The notes beneath the pieces were generated by a model. That model did no database searches. It saw nothing but the letters and a program-made list of their open reading frames with translations, and was not told where the DNA came from. From the NCBI GenBank assembly GCA_030123645.1, contig JASJYE010000175.1, forward strand, positions 1-5,856: 5,856 nucleotides of DNA, written 5' to 3'. Positions 1-5,856 of the stretch are shown here, in pieces (position 1 is the stretch's first letter; each line of letters starts with the position of its first letter). A program made the position numbers and the translations under genes. This DNA is from Candidatus Hydrogenedentota bacterium. Lineage in GTDB: Bacteria; Hydrogenedentota; Hydrogenedentia; Hydrogenedentales; GCA-2746185.

Positions 1-413
1 CGCGCGACGAGGCGTTCAAGAGCGATCCCGTATTCAGCCGGCGCATCGAGCTTCGTCCCGACGGAACCCATGTCCTGCTGACGCCTACAGAGATTATGCG
101 CCGCGAGATCGAGCGCCAGCCGATAAGCGTGACAAACATGACGTCATTTCGCTCGGGTCGAGACCGCCGCACACAGGTGCCGCGCCATTTTGTGGTCACG
201 GGACAGGCGATCAATCGCAGCGACTCCGTACTCTACGGAGTGCAGGTTCTCATTACCATTTACGGTTTCGGATACCGCGTCTACGACACTGGCGCTTATC
301 GGATCGGCGAAATGTACCCTGGCGAAATGCGCGCCTTCACCGTGCGATTCGCGAACTTCCGAGAGTTGAACAGCATCGAACGTTACGATTACTCCGTGCG
401 GTTTCAGCGCTAG
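1..413 (+). CDS. C-terminal part of an FxLYD-like secreted or envelope protein (5' end outside window)
   Basis: The reading frame is open from the first full codon at base 3 to the TAG at 411-413, giving 136 visible residues with no stop. The gene therefore almost certainly starts before the window, and the ATG at 96 is probably internal. The last ~70 residues look like an FxLYD or related beta-sandwich domain: a strand with 'VVTGQAINRS' (visible residues ~65-74), then 'LYGVQVLITIYG' (77-88), then 'YPGEMRAFTVRF' (105-116). This is the usual order in that family: V-x-G-x-x-x-N-x-S, a strand ending in a tyrosine or aspartate turn, then a P-G-E turn followed by F-x-V. Such domains occur in exported or membrane-anchored proteins of bacteria, and their molecular role is generally unknown. 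The gene lies 81 bases before the first secretin gene in the same direction, so a link to the same export or pilus machinery is plausible but inferred. I am confident this is coding, and only moderately confident of the family. Confidence 0.72.
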   Translation, partial: RDEAFKSDPVFSRRIELRPDGTHVLLTPTEIMRREIERQPISVTNMTSFRSGRDRRTQVPRHFVVTGQAINRSDSVLYGVQVLITIYGFGYRVYDTGAYRIGEMYPGEMRAFTVRFANFRELNSIERYDYSVRFQR

Positions 414-480
414 TCCGCACGTGCTGTATCCTCGAAATGGCCGCGACCGATGCTATATGATGGAAAGAGAGGTAAACTTT

Positions 481-486
481 GGGGGA
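481..486 (+). promoter_or_regulatory. G-rich ribosome binding site that supports the GTG start at 495
   Basis: GGGGGA lies 8 bases before the GTG at 495-497. A similar GGGGA (1599-1603) stands 6 bases before the ATG of the next gene, so the two secretin genes would share one style of initiation signal. The earlier in-frame ATG at 450 has no purine-rich sequence at a suitable distance. The better-looking AGAGAGG at 466-472 is too far from 495 and has no in-frame start at the right spacing. Confidence 0.45.
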
Positions 487-494
487 TCCCGTCT

Positions 495-1613
495 GTGAAA
501 CGGCGAAGAAGCCTTAACGGTGTTGTTCGATGCGGCGCGCTGCTCCTCGCATTGTTCGCCACATCCAGCGCCTGGACACAGAAACCGCTACAGGTCATTG
601 TCTCGGTAAAGATCATCGAATTCCAGACCACCAAGGGCGTTGAAACCGGACTCAGCGCCTACTTCACCAAGGTTTCACGCGCAAAGCCTTTTGGACAGGT
701 CTCGACCAGTGGAAGTTCCATTAACACTGCCGATCTGACCTTTCCAACGAGCGCCGCCGCCGGTATTTCCGTCTTCCTGGACCGGATCAGCTTGAACGAA
801 GGCGAGATAGAGATCCTATTGCAGGCACTCGTCAACGAGAACAGGGCATTCATTCTTTCCAGGCCCCACGCCATAGTTATGGTCGGGGAGCCAACAGCCA
901 CCATCGTCCAGACCACCCAAGAAATCCCCTACGAAAGTACCGTTGTCGTCGGAAATACGGCCGTCCAGGTCACAAAGTTCGAATCCACCGGCGTAACGCT
1001 ACATATCACCGTACCCGACATCATCGACGACGACGGTGACTGGAACACACGCAACGACACCTACGTGCAACTGGACGTGAAGGCCTCCGTGCAGGAAGAA
1101 GGTCAACGCATTGTTATCGCCCTGGACGACCAGTTGGCGGGGGGTGGAGACGACGATATCCCCGGCCGGAACCTGATCACCGTTCCCGAGTTCATTTCGC
1201 GAAGCATCGCCACACACGTATGGGTGCGGGACGGACAAGTCCTCATGCTCGGAGGCCTGTACCGCAACACGGAAAGCAGAAATATCTCTACTTTGCCCTG
1301 GCTCACGCAAGCCGAGGACGTGGCCGTCGGCTTCGTCGAGAAGGTGGTCTCAGGAAGTCTGTCGGCCTCTCCATTATCCGCCACCGTCGGCAGCCGCGAC
1401 ACGCTAGAGGGCAGGCGTGAACTCGTCTTTTTAATCAAAGCTGAAGCCTGGCGCCCGGCCTTCACGATTGTGGACATGCTAGGCTTCGAGGAACGCCTCG
1501 ATGCCGCGCCTCGAAGACCGCCCGCAGACCTCATCCGAACGGTCCCCGATCAGCCACAGGACGCTTCTCCAGACAGCAGAGACGCGGATACGCCGACTGG
1601 GGACGGCGGATGA
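495..1613 (+). CDS. Short divergent secretin-family protein, first of a tandem pair
   Basis: This is a predicted outer-membrane channel subunit of the secretin superfamily (type II/III secretion and type IV pilus ring proteins), 372 residues from the GTG at 495. I chose GTG over the in-frame ATG at 450 because it puts a clean signal peptide at the N-terminus: three arginines (residues 3-5), a hydrophobic stretch (~14-22) and likely cleavage after Ala26. The secretin core follows almost at once: 'LQVIVSVKIIEF' (32-43), 'ILSRPHAIVMVGEPTATI' (120-137), 'GVTLHITVPDI' (166-176), 'VRDGQVLMLGGLY' (244-256) and 'ELVFLIKAEAW' (309-319). There is no room for N0-N3 domains, so it is far shorter than the usual 550-750 residue secretins. 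Oddities: acidic insertions near 175-188 and 211-222; a degenerate segment (262-305) where secretins normally carry VPxLGxxPxLGxLF; and a Pro/Asp-rich tail (~335-372). Its stop overlaps the next gene's start. Family assignment is firm; the cargo is unknown. Confidence 0.85.
   Translation: MKRRRSLNGVVRCGALLLALFATSSAWTQKPLQVIVSVKIIEFQTTKGVETGLSAYFTKVSRAKPFGQVSTSGSSINTADLTFPTSAAAGISVFLDRISLNEGEIEILLQALVNENRAFILSRPHAIVMVGEPTATIVQTTQEIPYESTVVVGNTAVQVTKFESTGVTLHITVPDIIDDDGDWNTRNDTYVQLDVKASVQEEGQRIVIALDDQLAGGGDDDIPGRNLITVPEFISRSIATHVWVRDGQVLMLGGLYRNTESRNISTLPWLTQAEDVAVGFVEKVVSGSLSASPLSATVGSRDTLEGRRELVFLIKAEAWRPAFTIVDMLGFEERLDAAPRRPPADLIRTVPDQPQDASPDSRDADTPTGDGG
1599..1603 (+). promoter_or_regulatory. 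Ribosome binding site of the second secretin gene
   Basis: GGGGA ends 6 bases before the ATG at 1610 and lies inside the last codons of the first secretin gene. Together with the ATGA overlap at 1610-1613 it indicates translational coupling, which would keep the two proteins at a similar level. Confidence 0.45.
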
Positions 1614-2653
1614 AAACCCTTTGCCCCATCGTACTGACGCTCTTCTGCCTCACAGTACCCGGCCTTCTATCCGCGCAGGACCAGCCCCCCGAGGAGGACA
1701 AGAAGAAGCCGGAGCGTCCCCAACCGGTGAGTTTTCTCCAAGTCCAGATGCACGTTTGGATCAGCGAGACGAATGAGCAGGGCCTGCGCGACATCGGGAC
1801 CAACCTGACCTACACGCGCTTCTCCGACAACAGCGGAGACAACGTGCAACAGATAATAACCAATCTCTTCGACCCGTTTAATCCACTGTTCAACGTGACG
1901 CTGCCTGCGCCCAACCAAACAAACTTCAATGAGCCGCTCCGCCCTGACCGCGGTACGGCGAGTGGGATACAGACGCAAGCTGGCGCCGGGCTAACGTTTT
2001 CACTGATCGAAAGCAACCACGGCCAAATTGACGGTACGATCCGCGCGATCGAACAGAATAACGACATCGATCTCATTTCGAAGCCTGAACTCCTCGTCAT
2101 AGAAAGGTCCACAGCAGAGATCAAGGCAGGCGGAAAAGTGCCGTATCAAGATATCCAATACGACAACAAGGGCGTGGCCCGCCTCAACGTGGCCTTCAAA
2201 GACGTCGGAGTCAGCATGAAGATCACACCGTATATTAGGGACGACAACCTCATCAAACTCGATATCGTACAGCTCGAAGTAACCGACGTAAGCCGCGTCG
2301 ACAACATCCGCGGCGTCGATCTCCCCGTCTTTGCCAAGCGCTCTCAGACCGGAATCGTCCTCGTGCCCGATGGCCAGGCCCTGGTCATTGGCGGACTCTC
2401 CAGCCAGGTGACGCGCCACTCCGAGCGCCGCGTCCCCATTCTCGGACGTATTCCCGTGCTTGGAATTCTGTTTCGGGGCAGGCGATCGGAAATTCAAAAG
2501 ACGCATCTGATGATTTTCGTCTTGCCGACGGTCGTGGATCTGCGCGAAATGACACCCGCCGCAACCAGCGCGCTCGATTTCTGGAGAAACGGAAGCTGGA
2601 ACTACGAGCAAGAAATAGCGGACGAAATGCAGCAGATGCAAAGCGAGCGATGA
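1610..2653 (+). CDS. Short secretin-family protein with canonical core motifs, second of the pair
   Basis: This is a predicted outer-membrane secretin subunit of 347 residues. The N-terminus is a signal peptide (hydrophobic ~5-20, likely cleavage after Ala22), then a charged Glu/Lys/Pro linker (~24-40). The core has the expected order: 'LQVQMHVWISE' (43-53), 'LISKPELLVIERSTAEI' (155-171) ending in the G-K-V-P-Y turn (175-179), 'DVGVSMKITPYI' (198-209), 'LVPDGQALVIGGL' (251-263), 'VPILGRIPVLGILF' (275-288) and 'HLMIFVLPTVV' (299-309). An Asn/Pro/Phe-rich insertion (~78-120) separates the first strand from the rest. A tail rich in Gln, Glu and Met (~333-347) may be helical and could correspond to a pilotin-binding S-domain, which is inference only. 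No N0-N3 modules are present. It aligns in outline with the preceding protein (shared LQVxxxVxIxE start and the same core order), so the two look like diverged paralogues. The ATGA overlap with the upstream gene suggests co-production and probably a mixed ring. Confidence 0.9.
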   Translation: MKTLCPIVLTLFCLTVPGLLSAQDQPPEEDKKKPERPQPVSFLQVQMHVWISETNEQGLRDIGTNLTYTRFSDNSGDNVQQIITNLFDPFNPLFNVTLPAPNQTNFNEPLRPDRGTASGIQTQAGAGLTFSLIESNHGQIDGTIRAIEQNNDIDLISKPELLVIERSTAEIKAGGKVPYQDIQYDNKGVARLNVAFKDVGVSMKITPYIRDDNLIKLDIVQLEVTDVSRVDNIRGVDLPVFAKRSQTGIVLVPDGQALVIGGLSSQVTRHSERRVPILGRIPVLGILFRGRRSEIQKTHLMIFVLPTVVDLREMTPAATSALDFWRNGSWNYEQEIADEMQQMQSER

Positions 2654-2688
2654 GCCCCACCTCACCGCTTTGCGAGCTGACCCGGCCC

Positions 2689-2718
2689 ATGGCTGACCGT
2701 CGCGAATCGCCGAAATGA
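2689..2718 (+). other. Possible 9-codon leader ORF coupled to lnt
   Basis: ATG at 2689 opens a frame reading M-A-D-R-R-E-S-P-K and ends at TGA 2716-2718. That stop overlaps the lnt start as ATGA (2715-2718). The lnt start has no clear Shine-Dalgarno sequence of its own (the bases just before it are CGAATCGCCGAA), so ribosomes ending on this leader could reinitiate at lnt. No good ribosome site precedes the leader either, so chance is a real alternative. The rest of the 61-base gap shows no terminator hairpin. Confidence 0.25.
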
Positions 2719-4286
2719 AAGCCGCACTGCAAAAATACGGACCGCCTGTTCTCTCCGGAGTGCTGCTCGCGTCCTGCTTTCCCGTATTCAACCTCTATCC
2801 GCTCGTATGGATCGCCTTGATCCCCCTACTCGCCGGCTCGAAAAACGACGCTCCCATGGCGGCCGCCCGGCAATTCTTCGTAGCGGGATTCGTCTTTCAT
2901 GTCATCCTCCTGCAATGGATGATCACGAACATCATGTGGGCGGGCGGATGGGCCATCATCGGCCAACAACTCCTGTGTGTAGTGCTGGCTCTCTTTTGGG
3001 CGGCTTCAGGCGCGGCCTGGAGCTGGGCTCGCAATCGCGCTTCAGCCCTTCTAGCGGCCCTCTCACTCCCCGTCTTCTGGGTCGCCATGGAGCAGCTCCA
3101 GGGCACAGTCTTCACCGGTTTGGGCTGGAGCACACTCGTCTATTCACAGGGCACGGACTTGGCCCTGATTCAGTGGGCAGCCATCGGCAGCGCCCCCTTC
3201 GTATCGCTCTTCATCGTCCTCACCAACGCCTTGTTCGCATTGGCCATCGCCGACAAGAAGGCGCGCTACCCACGCCTGGCCGTAGGCCTACTCATCATCG
3301 CAGGCGCACATGCCGGGGGCTATCTCCTGCTGGACGATGCCGAATACGGCGACAATCCTTTTCGCGTCGGCATCTTCCAATCCAACTTCCCGCAAGAGAT
3401 GAAGTGGGACCGCGCATATACGCTGGACATGGTAGAGAAAGCCGTCGAGCATTCCCTGGCCCTCGCTCGTGAAGAGGACATCGATCTCATGGTATGGCCC
3501 GAGGCGCTCGTGATGGGAGACATTACCGACCCTCTCATCCTCGATTCCATTTCCTCCGCGGTACGGGGAGGCGGTTTCCAGCTCTTCACGGGCGCCGCGC
3601 GCCGGGAGAACGGCCGGGACTACAACTCAAGCTATCTTATCGGCGAAGAGGCAAGAATCATCGACACATACGACAAGATTCACCTCGCGCCCTTCGGAGA
3701 GTACATCCCCTTCTCAAGCTACCTGCCGTTCGTGGCGCGCTTCGTCCCAAGCATCGGCGGAATGACCGCGGGCACGGAACCCACCGTCATGCGCGTCGGC
3801 GATCGCTGGCTCGGCCCGCTGATCTGCTTCGAAATGCTCTTTCCCCCGATGTCGCAACGCCTCAAGGCCGAGGGCGCCGACTTCCTCACCGTCATCACAA
3901 ACCTCGGCTGGTTTGGACGCAGCAACGCCCTCCCACAAGAAATCGATATCGCGCGCATACGGGCCATCGAAACCCGGCTGCCCCTCGTGCACAGCGCGAA
4001 TACGGGCATCTCCGGCGTGTTCGATCCCTGGGGACGATTCACAATGGTGGACGCTGTGGTTGATCCGCGAGGACGCCTCGTCCGAACCCGCGAGGGTATA
4101 CGGCCCCGGGACATTATCATGAACCGCTTGGTAGGGGCCTTCGACCTGGCGCAGCCGGGCCAATCGCCGGTCCCCTATCCGCCCCACTACCTTGCATGGT
4201 CCATGCTCCCCCTGAGCCTCGCGCTCATTGCCTTCGCAGGATGGATTGGGAAGCGGAAAACGATTCAGACGCCGGAACAGTCCTAG
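2715..4286 (+). CDS. lnt: Apolipoprotein N-acyltransferase (Lnt)
   Basis: This inner-membrane enzyme transfers an acyl chain from phospholipid to the N-terminal cysteine of diacylated lipoproteins, the last step of lipoprotein maturation. The 523-residue length matches the family (E. coli 512). Hydrophobic segments cover ~10-40, 52-72, 74-105, 110-127, 153-178 and 187-206. A periplasmic carbon-nitrogen hydrolase domain spans ~215-475, and a closing membrane helix lies at ~491-510 before a basic end. The catalytic set is visible: Glu263 in 'VWPEAL', Lys321 in 'YDKIHLAPFGEYIPF' (with Glu329), and Cys371 in 'ICFEMLFP'. Later conserved segments include 'TNLGWFG' (395-401), 'RIRAIETRLPL' (414-424) and 'SANTGISGVFDPWG' (427-440). 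Compared with E. coli, the Asp of NDAWFG is Leu397, the His after Gln408 is Glu409, and the Arg before the N-T-G loop is His426. An in-frame stop at 2694-2696 leaves the ATG at 2715 as the only good start. murJ starts at its end. Confidence 0.96.
   Translation: MKAALQKYGPPVLSGVLLASCFPVFNLYPLVWIALIPLLAGSKNDAPMAAARQFFVAGFVFHVILLQWMITNIMWAGGWAIIGQQLLCVVLALFWAASGAAWSWARNRASALLAALSLPVFWVAMEQLQGTVFTGLGWSTLVYSQGTDLALIQWAAIGSAPFVSLFIVLTNALFALAIADKKARYPRLAVGLLIIAGAHAGGYLLLDDAEYGDNPFRVGIFQSNFPQEMKWDRAYTLDMVEKAVEHSLALAREEDIDLMVWPEALVMGDITDPLILDSISSAVRGGGFQLFTGAARRENGRDYNSSYLIGEEARIIDTYDKIHLAPFGEYIPFSSYLPFVARFVPSIGGMTAGTEPTVMRVGDRWLGPLICFEMLFPPMSQRLKAEGADFLTVITNLGWFGRSNALPQEIDIARIRAIETRLPLVHSANTGISGVFDPWGRFTMVDAVVDPRGRLVRTREGIRPRDIIMNRLVGAFDLAQPGQSPVPYPPHYLAWSMLPLSLALIAFAGWIGKRKTIQTPEQS
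4274..4277 (+). promoter_or_regulatory. Weak ribosome binding site favouring the murJ GTG start
   Basis: GGAA ends 8 bases before the GTG at 4286-4288 and lies within the last codons of lnt. The alternative in-frame ATG at 4241 has only an AGG directly touching it, too close to serve as a Shine-Dalgarno site. Confidence 0.3.
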
Positions 4287-5856
4287 TGGCGGACGAGCAG
4301 AAAGAGCACTACAGATTCGCGGCCATCTTCGCGGGCGGCACGATGTTCAGCCGCGTGCTTGGCCTCGTCCGAGACCTCACCTGGATCGCCCTCCCGACGG
4401 CTTCCGTCGATGCCTTCATCGTCGCATTTCGCCTTCCCAACATGCTACGCGAACTCTTCGGCGAAGGCGCGTCGAATGCCGCATTCATCCCCGTGTTTTC
4501 CGACACCCTTGAAACGGATTCGGACGACGCCTTCCGCGAACTTGTCTCCGCGGCGATGTCGGCGATGCTTCTCCTTTTGGCCGCACTGACCGTGCTGGGC
4601 ATCATCATCCTCCCCGGCCTCCTTGGCACGCTCGATCTGCTCGATGTATTCACACAGCGCGAAGAAATTTCGCAAGAACGTATCGATCTCATGATCAATC
4701 TCGCCGTGTGGACTTTCCCCTACATCTTTCTAATCGGCATGGCGATCTTCTTCATGGCCCCGCTCTATTCGATAAAGCATTTCTTCACCCCTTCCTGGTC
4801 CCCGGCCCTGCTCAACATCGCGCTCATCGCATCCTGCCTACTCCTGCGCGACGCCTTCGCGGAACCCGCCTTCGCCCTCGTGATCGGCGTGTGGATCGGC
4901 GGTGTCGCACAGCTTCTCGTGCAATACATCACCCTCGGAATAAAAGTCGGCGTCTGGTATCCTAACTTTCACCTGCGGCACCCGGGCATCCGAACGGTTC
5001 TATGGCTCATGTTGCCCGTAGTGTTCGGCCAGTCCGCCGGAGAACTCAACCGGCTCGTCGACATCCTATTCGCCGCAAGCCTCCCCGGCGAAGGCACCGT
5101 CCGCACGCTCTATTTTTCGAATCGCCTCGTCCAATTACCACTATCCGTCTTCGGCCTCGCCACATCCGTCGCCATCTTTCCGACGATGTCGCGCTTCGGC
5201 GCGCGCGACGACCATGCCAAGATCCGCGAGACCCTGCTCATGGGTCTGCGCCTAAGTTTCTTCCTCATCGTGCCCGCCATGCTCGGGCTCATCGTCATGG
5301 GCGAACCCATCATTCGCCTGCTCTTCGAGCGCAGTTTTTTCGGAGCGGAAGACACCTCCCGTACCGCCGCCGCGCTGATGATTTATGCCGCAGGGCTGCT
5401 CTCTTTTGCATGGGTAAAGGTATGTGTCACGGGGTTTTACGCCGTAAAGGACACGCGCACTCCCGTCATCATCGCTTCCGCCTCTATGCTCTGTAACATC
5501 CTGCTGAATATCGTCCTCATCGGGCCGCTCGGCTACAAAGGCCTCGCACTCGCCACGACAATCTCCTTCACGATCAACGCCTTCTTCCTGTATCTCTTCC
5601 TCTGGCAAAAGTTTGGAAAAATGTACGACGCCGAGTTCCTTCAATCGCTCTTGCGCATCACCATCGCCGCCATCCTGATGGCCGCCGTCACCTACGGCGT
5701 ATACCTCAACGTGCTCAAGATCCTTCCCGGCGACGGATTGACCTACCGCGCTGTACACGTGCTCGTGCCGATCACCGCCGCAGTCGCCACCTACGCCGGA
5801 CTCTGCGCCGCACTAAGAGTGCCGGAGCTCCGCGGCTTCACCTCCATGCTTCGAAG
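4286..5856 (+). CDS. murJ: Lipid II flippase MurJ (MviN family), 3' end outside window
   Basis: This polytopic inner-membrane transporter of the MOP superfamily flips lipid II to the periplasmic face for peptidoglycan synthesis. The frame is open to the window end, giving 523 residues from GTG 4286. The final 'RVPELRGF' resembles the usual MurJ end, so few codons should be missing (E. coli 511 residues). The N-terminal signature is clear: 'TMFSRVLGLVRD' (19-30), 'VDAFIVAFRLPNMLREL' (41-57) and 'GEGASNAAFIPVF' (59-71). By motif alignment, Arg23, Arg29, Asp42 and Arg55 match E. coli Arg18, Arg24, Asp39 and Arg52. 'NRLVQLPLSVFGLA' places Arg280 where E. coli has Arg270. 'FAWVKVCVTGFYAVKDTRTPV' (374-394) is the conserved TM10-11 region. 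Hydrophobic segments are spread as expected for about 14 helices. The GTG shares its first base with the lnt TAG stop (TAGTG, 4284-4288). An in-frame ATG at 4241 would add 15 mostly acidic residues and overlap lnt by 46 bases. Function is secure; the start is not. Confidence 0.95.
   Translation, partial: MADEQKEHYRFAAIFAGGTMFSRVLGLVRDLTWIALPTASVDAFIVAFRLPNMLRELFGEGASNAAFIPVFSDTLETDSDDAFRELVSAAMSAMLLLLAALTVLGIIILPGLLGTLDLLDVFTQREEISQERIDLMINLAVWTFPYIFLIGMAIFFMAPLYSIKHFFTPSWSPALLNIALIASCLLLRDAFAEPAFALVIGVWIGGVAQLLVQYITLGIKVGVWYPNFHLRHPGIRTVLWLMLPVVFGQSAGELNRLVDILFAASLPGEGTVRTLYFSNRLVQLPLSVFGLATSVAIFPTMSRFGARDDHAKIRETLLMGLRLSFFLIVPAMLGLIVMGEPIIRLLFERSFFGAEDTSRTAAALMIYAAGLLSFAWVKVCVTGFYAVKDTRTPVIIASASMLCNILLNIVLIGPLGYKGLALATTISFTINAFFLYLFLWQKFGKMYDAEFLQSLLRITIAAILMAAVTYGVYLNVLKILPGDGLTYRAVHVLVPITAAVATYAGLCAALRVPELRGFTSMLR

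Noticed and set aside
405..426. Possible hairpin CAGCGC / GTGCTG around the stop of the first gene, including the palindrome GCACGTGC (417-424)
   Set aside because: The stem is only 6 pairs with one G-T wobble and a 10-base loop, and no T-run follows; not a convincing terminator or operator.
454..461. TATATGAT resembling a -10 promoter element before the first secretin
   Set aside because: No acceptable -35 hexamer lies about 17 bases upstream (the bases there are CTCGAA), so a promoter cannot be supported.
483..490. Palindrome GGGATCCC overlapping the ribosome site of the first secretin gene
   Set aside because: It is short and without a loop, so it cannot form a stable RNA hairpin; likely chance.
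495..2653. The two secretin genes as one full-length secretin split by a frameshift
   Set aside because: Each product has its own signal peptide and its own complete or near-complete set of core strands in order, so they are duplicates, not halves.
2000..2791. 263-codon open frame on the - strand
   Set aside because: It lies antisense to the end of the second secretin, the gap and the start of lnt, shows no recognisable motif or signal, and is explained as the reverse shadow of well-supported genes in GC-rich DNA.
2807..3472. 221-codon + strand frame inside lnt
   Set aside because: Its product is dominated by Arg, His, Pro and Gly, typical of an out-of-frame shadow of a membrane protein gene; the lnt frame is clearly the real one.
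5335..5340. Run of six T in murJ as a possible slippage or frameshift site
   Set aside because: The MurJ frame is continuous on both sides with conserved residues (L-L-F-E-R-S-F-F-G), so there is no sign of a frameshift.
5252..5758. 168-codon - strand frame inside murJ
   Set aside because: It is antisense to conserved MurJ helices, with Asp/Glu/Gly-rich low-complexity composition and no motif.
1..5856. CRISPR arrays, tRNA or rRNA genes, insertion sequences, long repeats
   Set aside because: None was seen: the window is almost entirely protein-coding, the two gaps total about 140 bases, and no repeated units or transposase motifs are present.

Overview
The window holds five tightly packed genes, all on the + strand: three complete and two cut by the window edges. 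Two secreted-protein genes and two cell-envelope biogenesis genes imply a Gram-negative (diderm) bacterium. Secretins and apolipoprotein N-acyltransferase both presuppose an outer membrane or lipoprotein sorting. The base composition is moderately GC-rich by eye, with many C- or G-ending codons. The sequence diverges from the proteobacterial versions of these genes, and the secretins have an unusual short form. This is compatible with a less-studied diderm lineage, for example in the PVC or Hydrogenedentota-like neighbourhood, but I cannot fix the phylum from this window.

Layout. 1-413: C-terminal part of a small beta-rich protein resembling the FxLYD family. 414-494: an 81-base gap with no convincing promoter or terminator. 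495-1613 and 1610-2653: two adjacent secretin-family genes joined by an ATGA stop/start overlap. Each encodes a signal peptide followed almost directly by the secretin core, without the usual N0-N3 periplasmic domains. 2654-2714: a 61-base gap holding a possible 9-codon leader whose stop overlaps the next start. 2715-4286: lnt, apolipoprotein N-acyltransferase, with its catalytic Glu-Lys-Cys set intact. 4286-5856: murJ, the lipid II flippase, starting inside or at the end of lnt and running off the window very near its expected C-terminus.

How the genes fit together. The two mini-secretins probably form, or contribute to, one outer-membrane channel made of two different subunits. The FxLYD-like protein upstream may belong to the same export or pilus-type machine, whose other parts would lie upstream of this window. 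lnt and murJ are housekeeping envelope genes: Lnt finishes lipoprotein maturation, and MurJ moves the peptidoglycan precursor across the inner membrane. With gaps under 85 bases and overlapping junctions, the whole block could be one transcript.

The most interesting element is the tandem of short, divergent secretins. The first has a degenerate C-terminal core motif and long acidic insertions near the gate region. The second keeps the canonical motifs.
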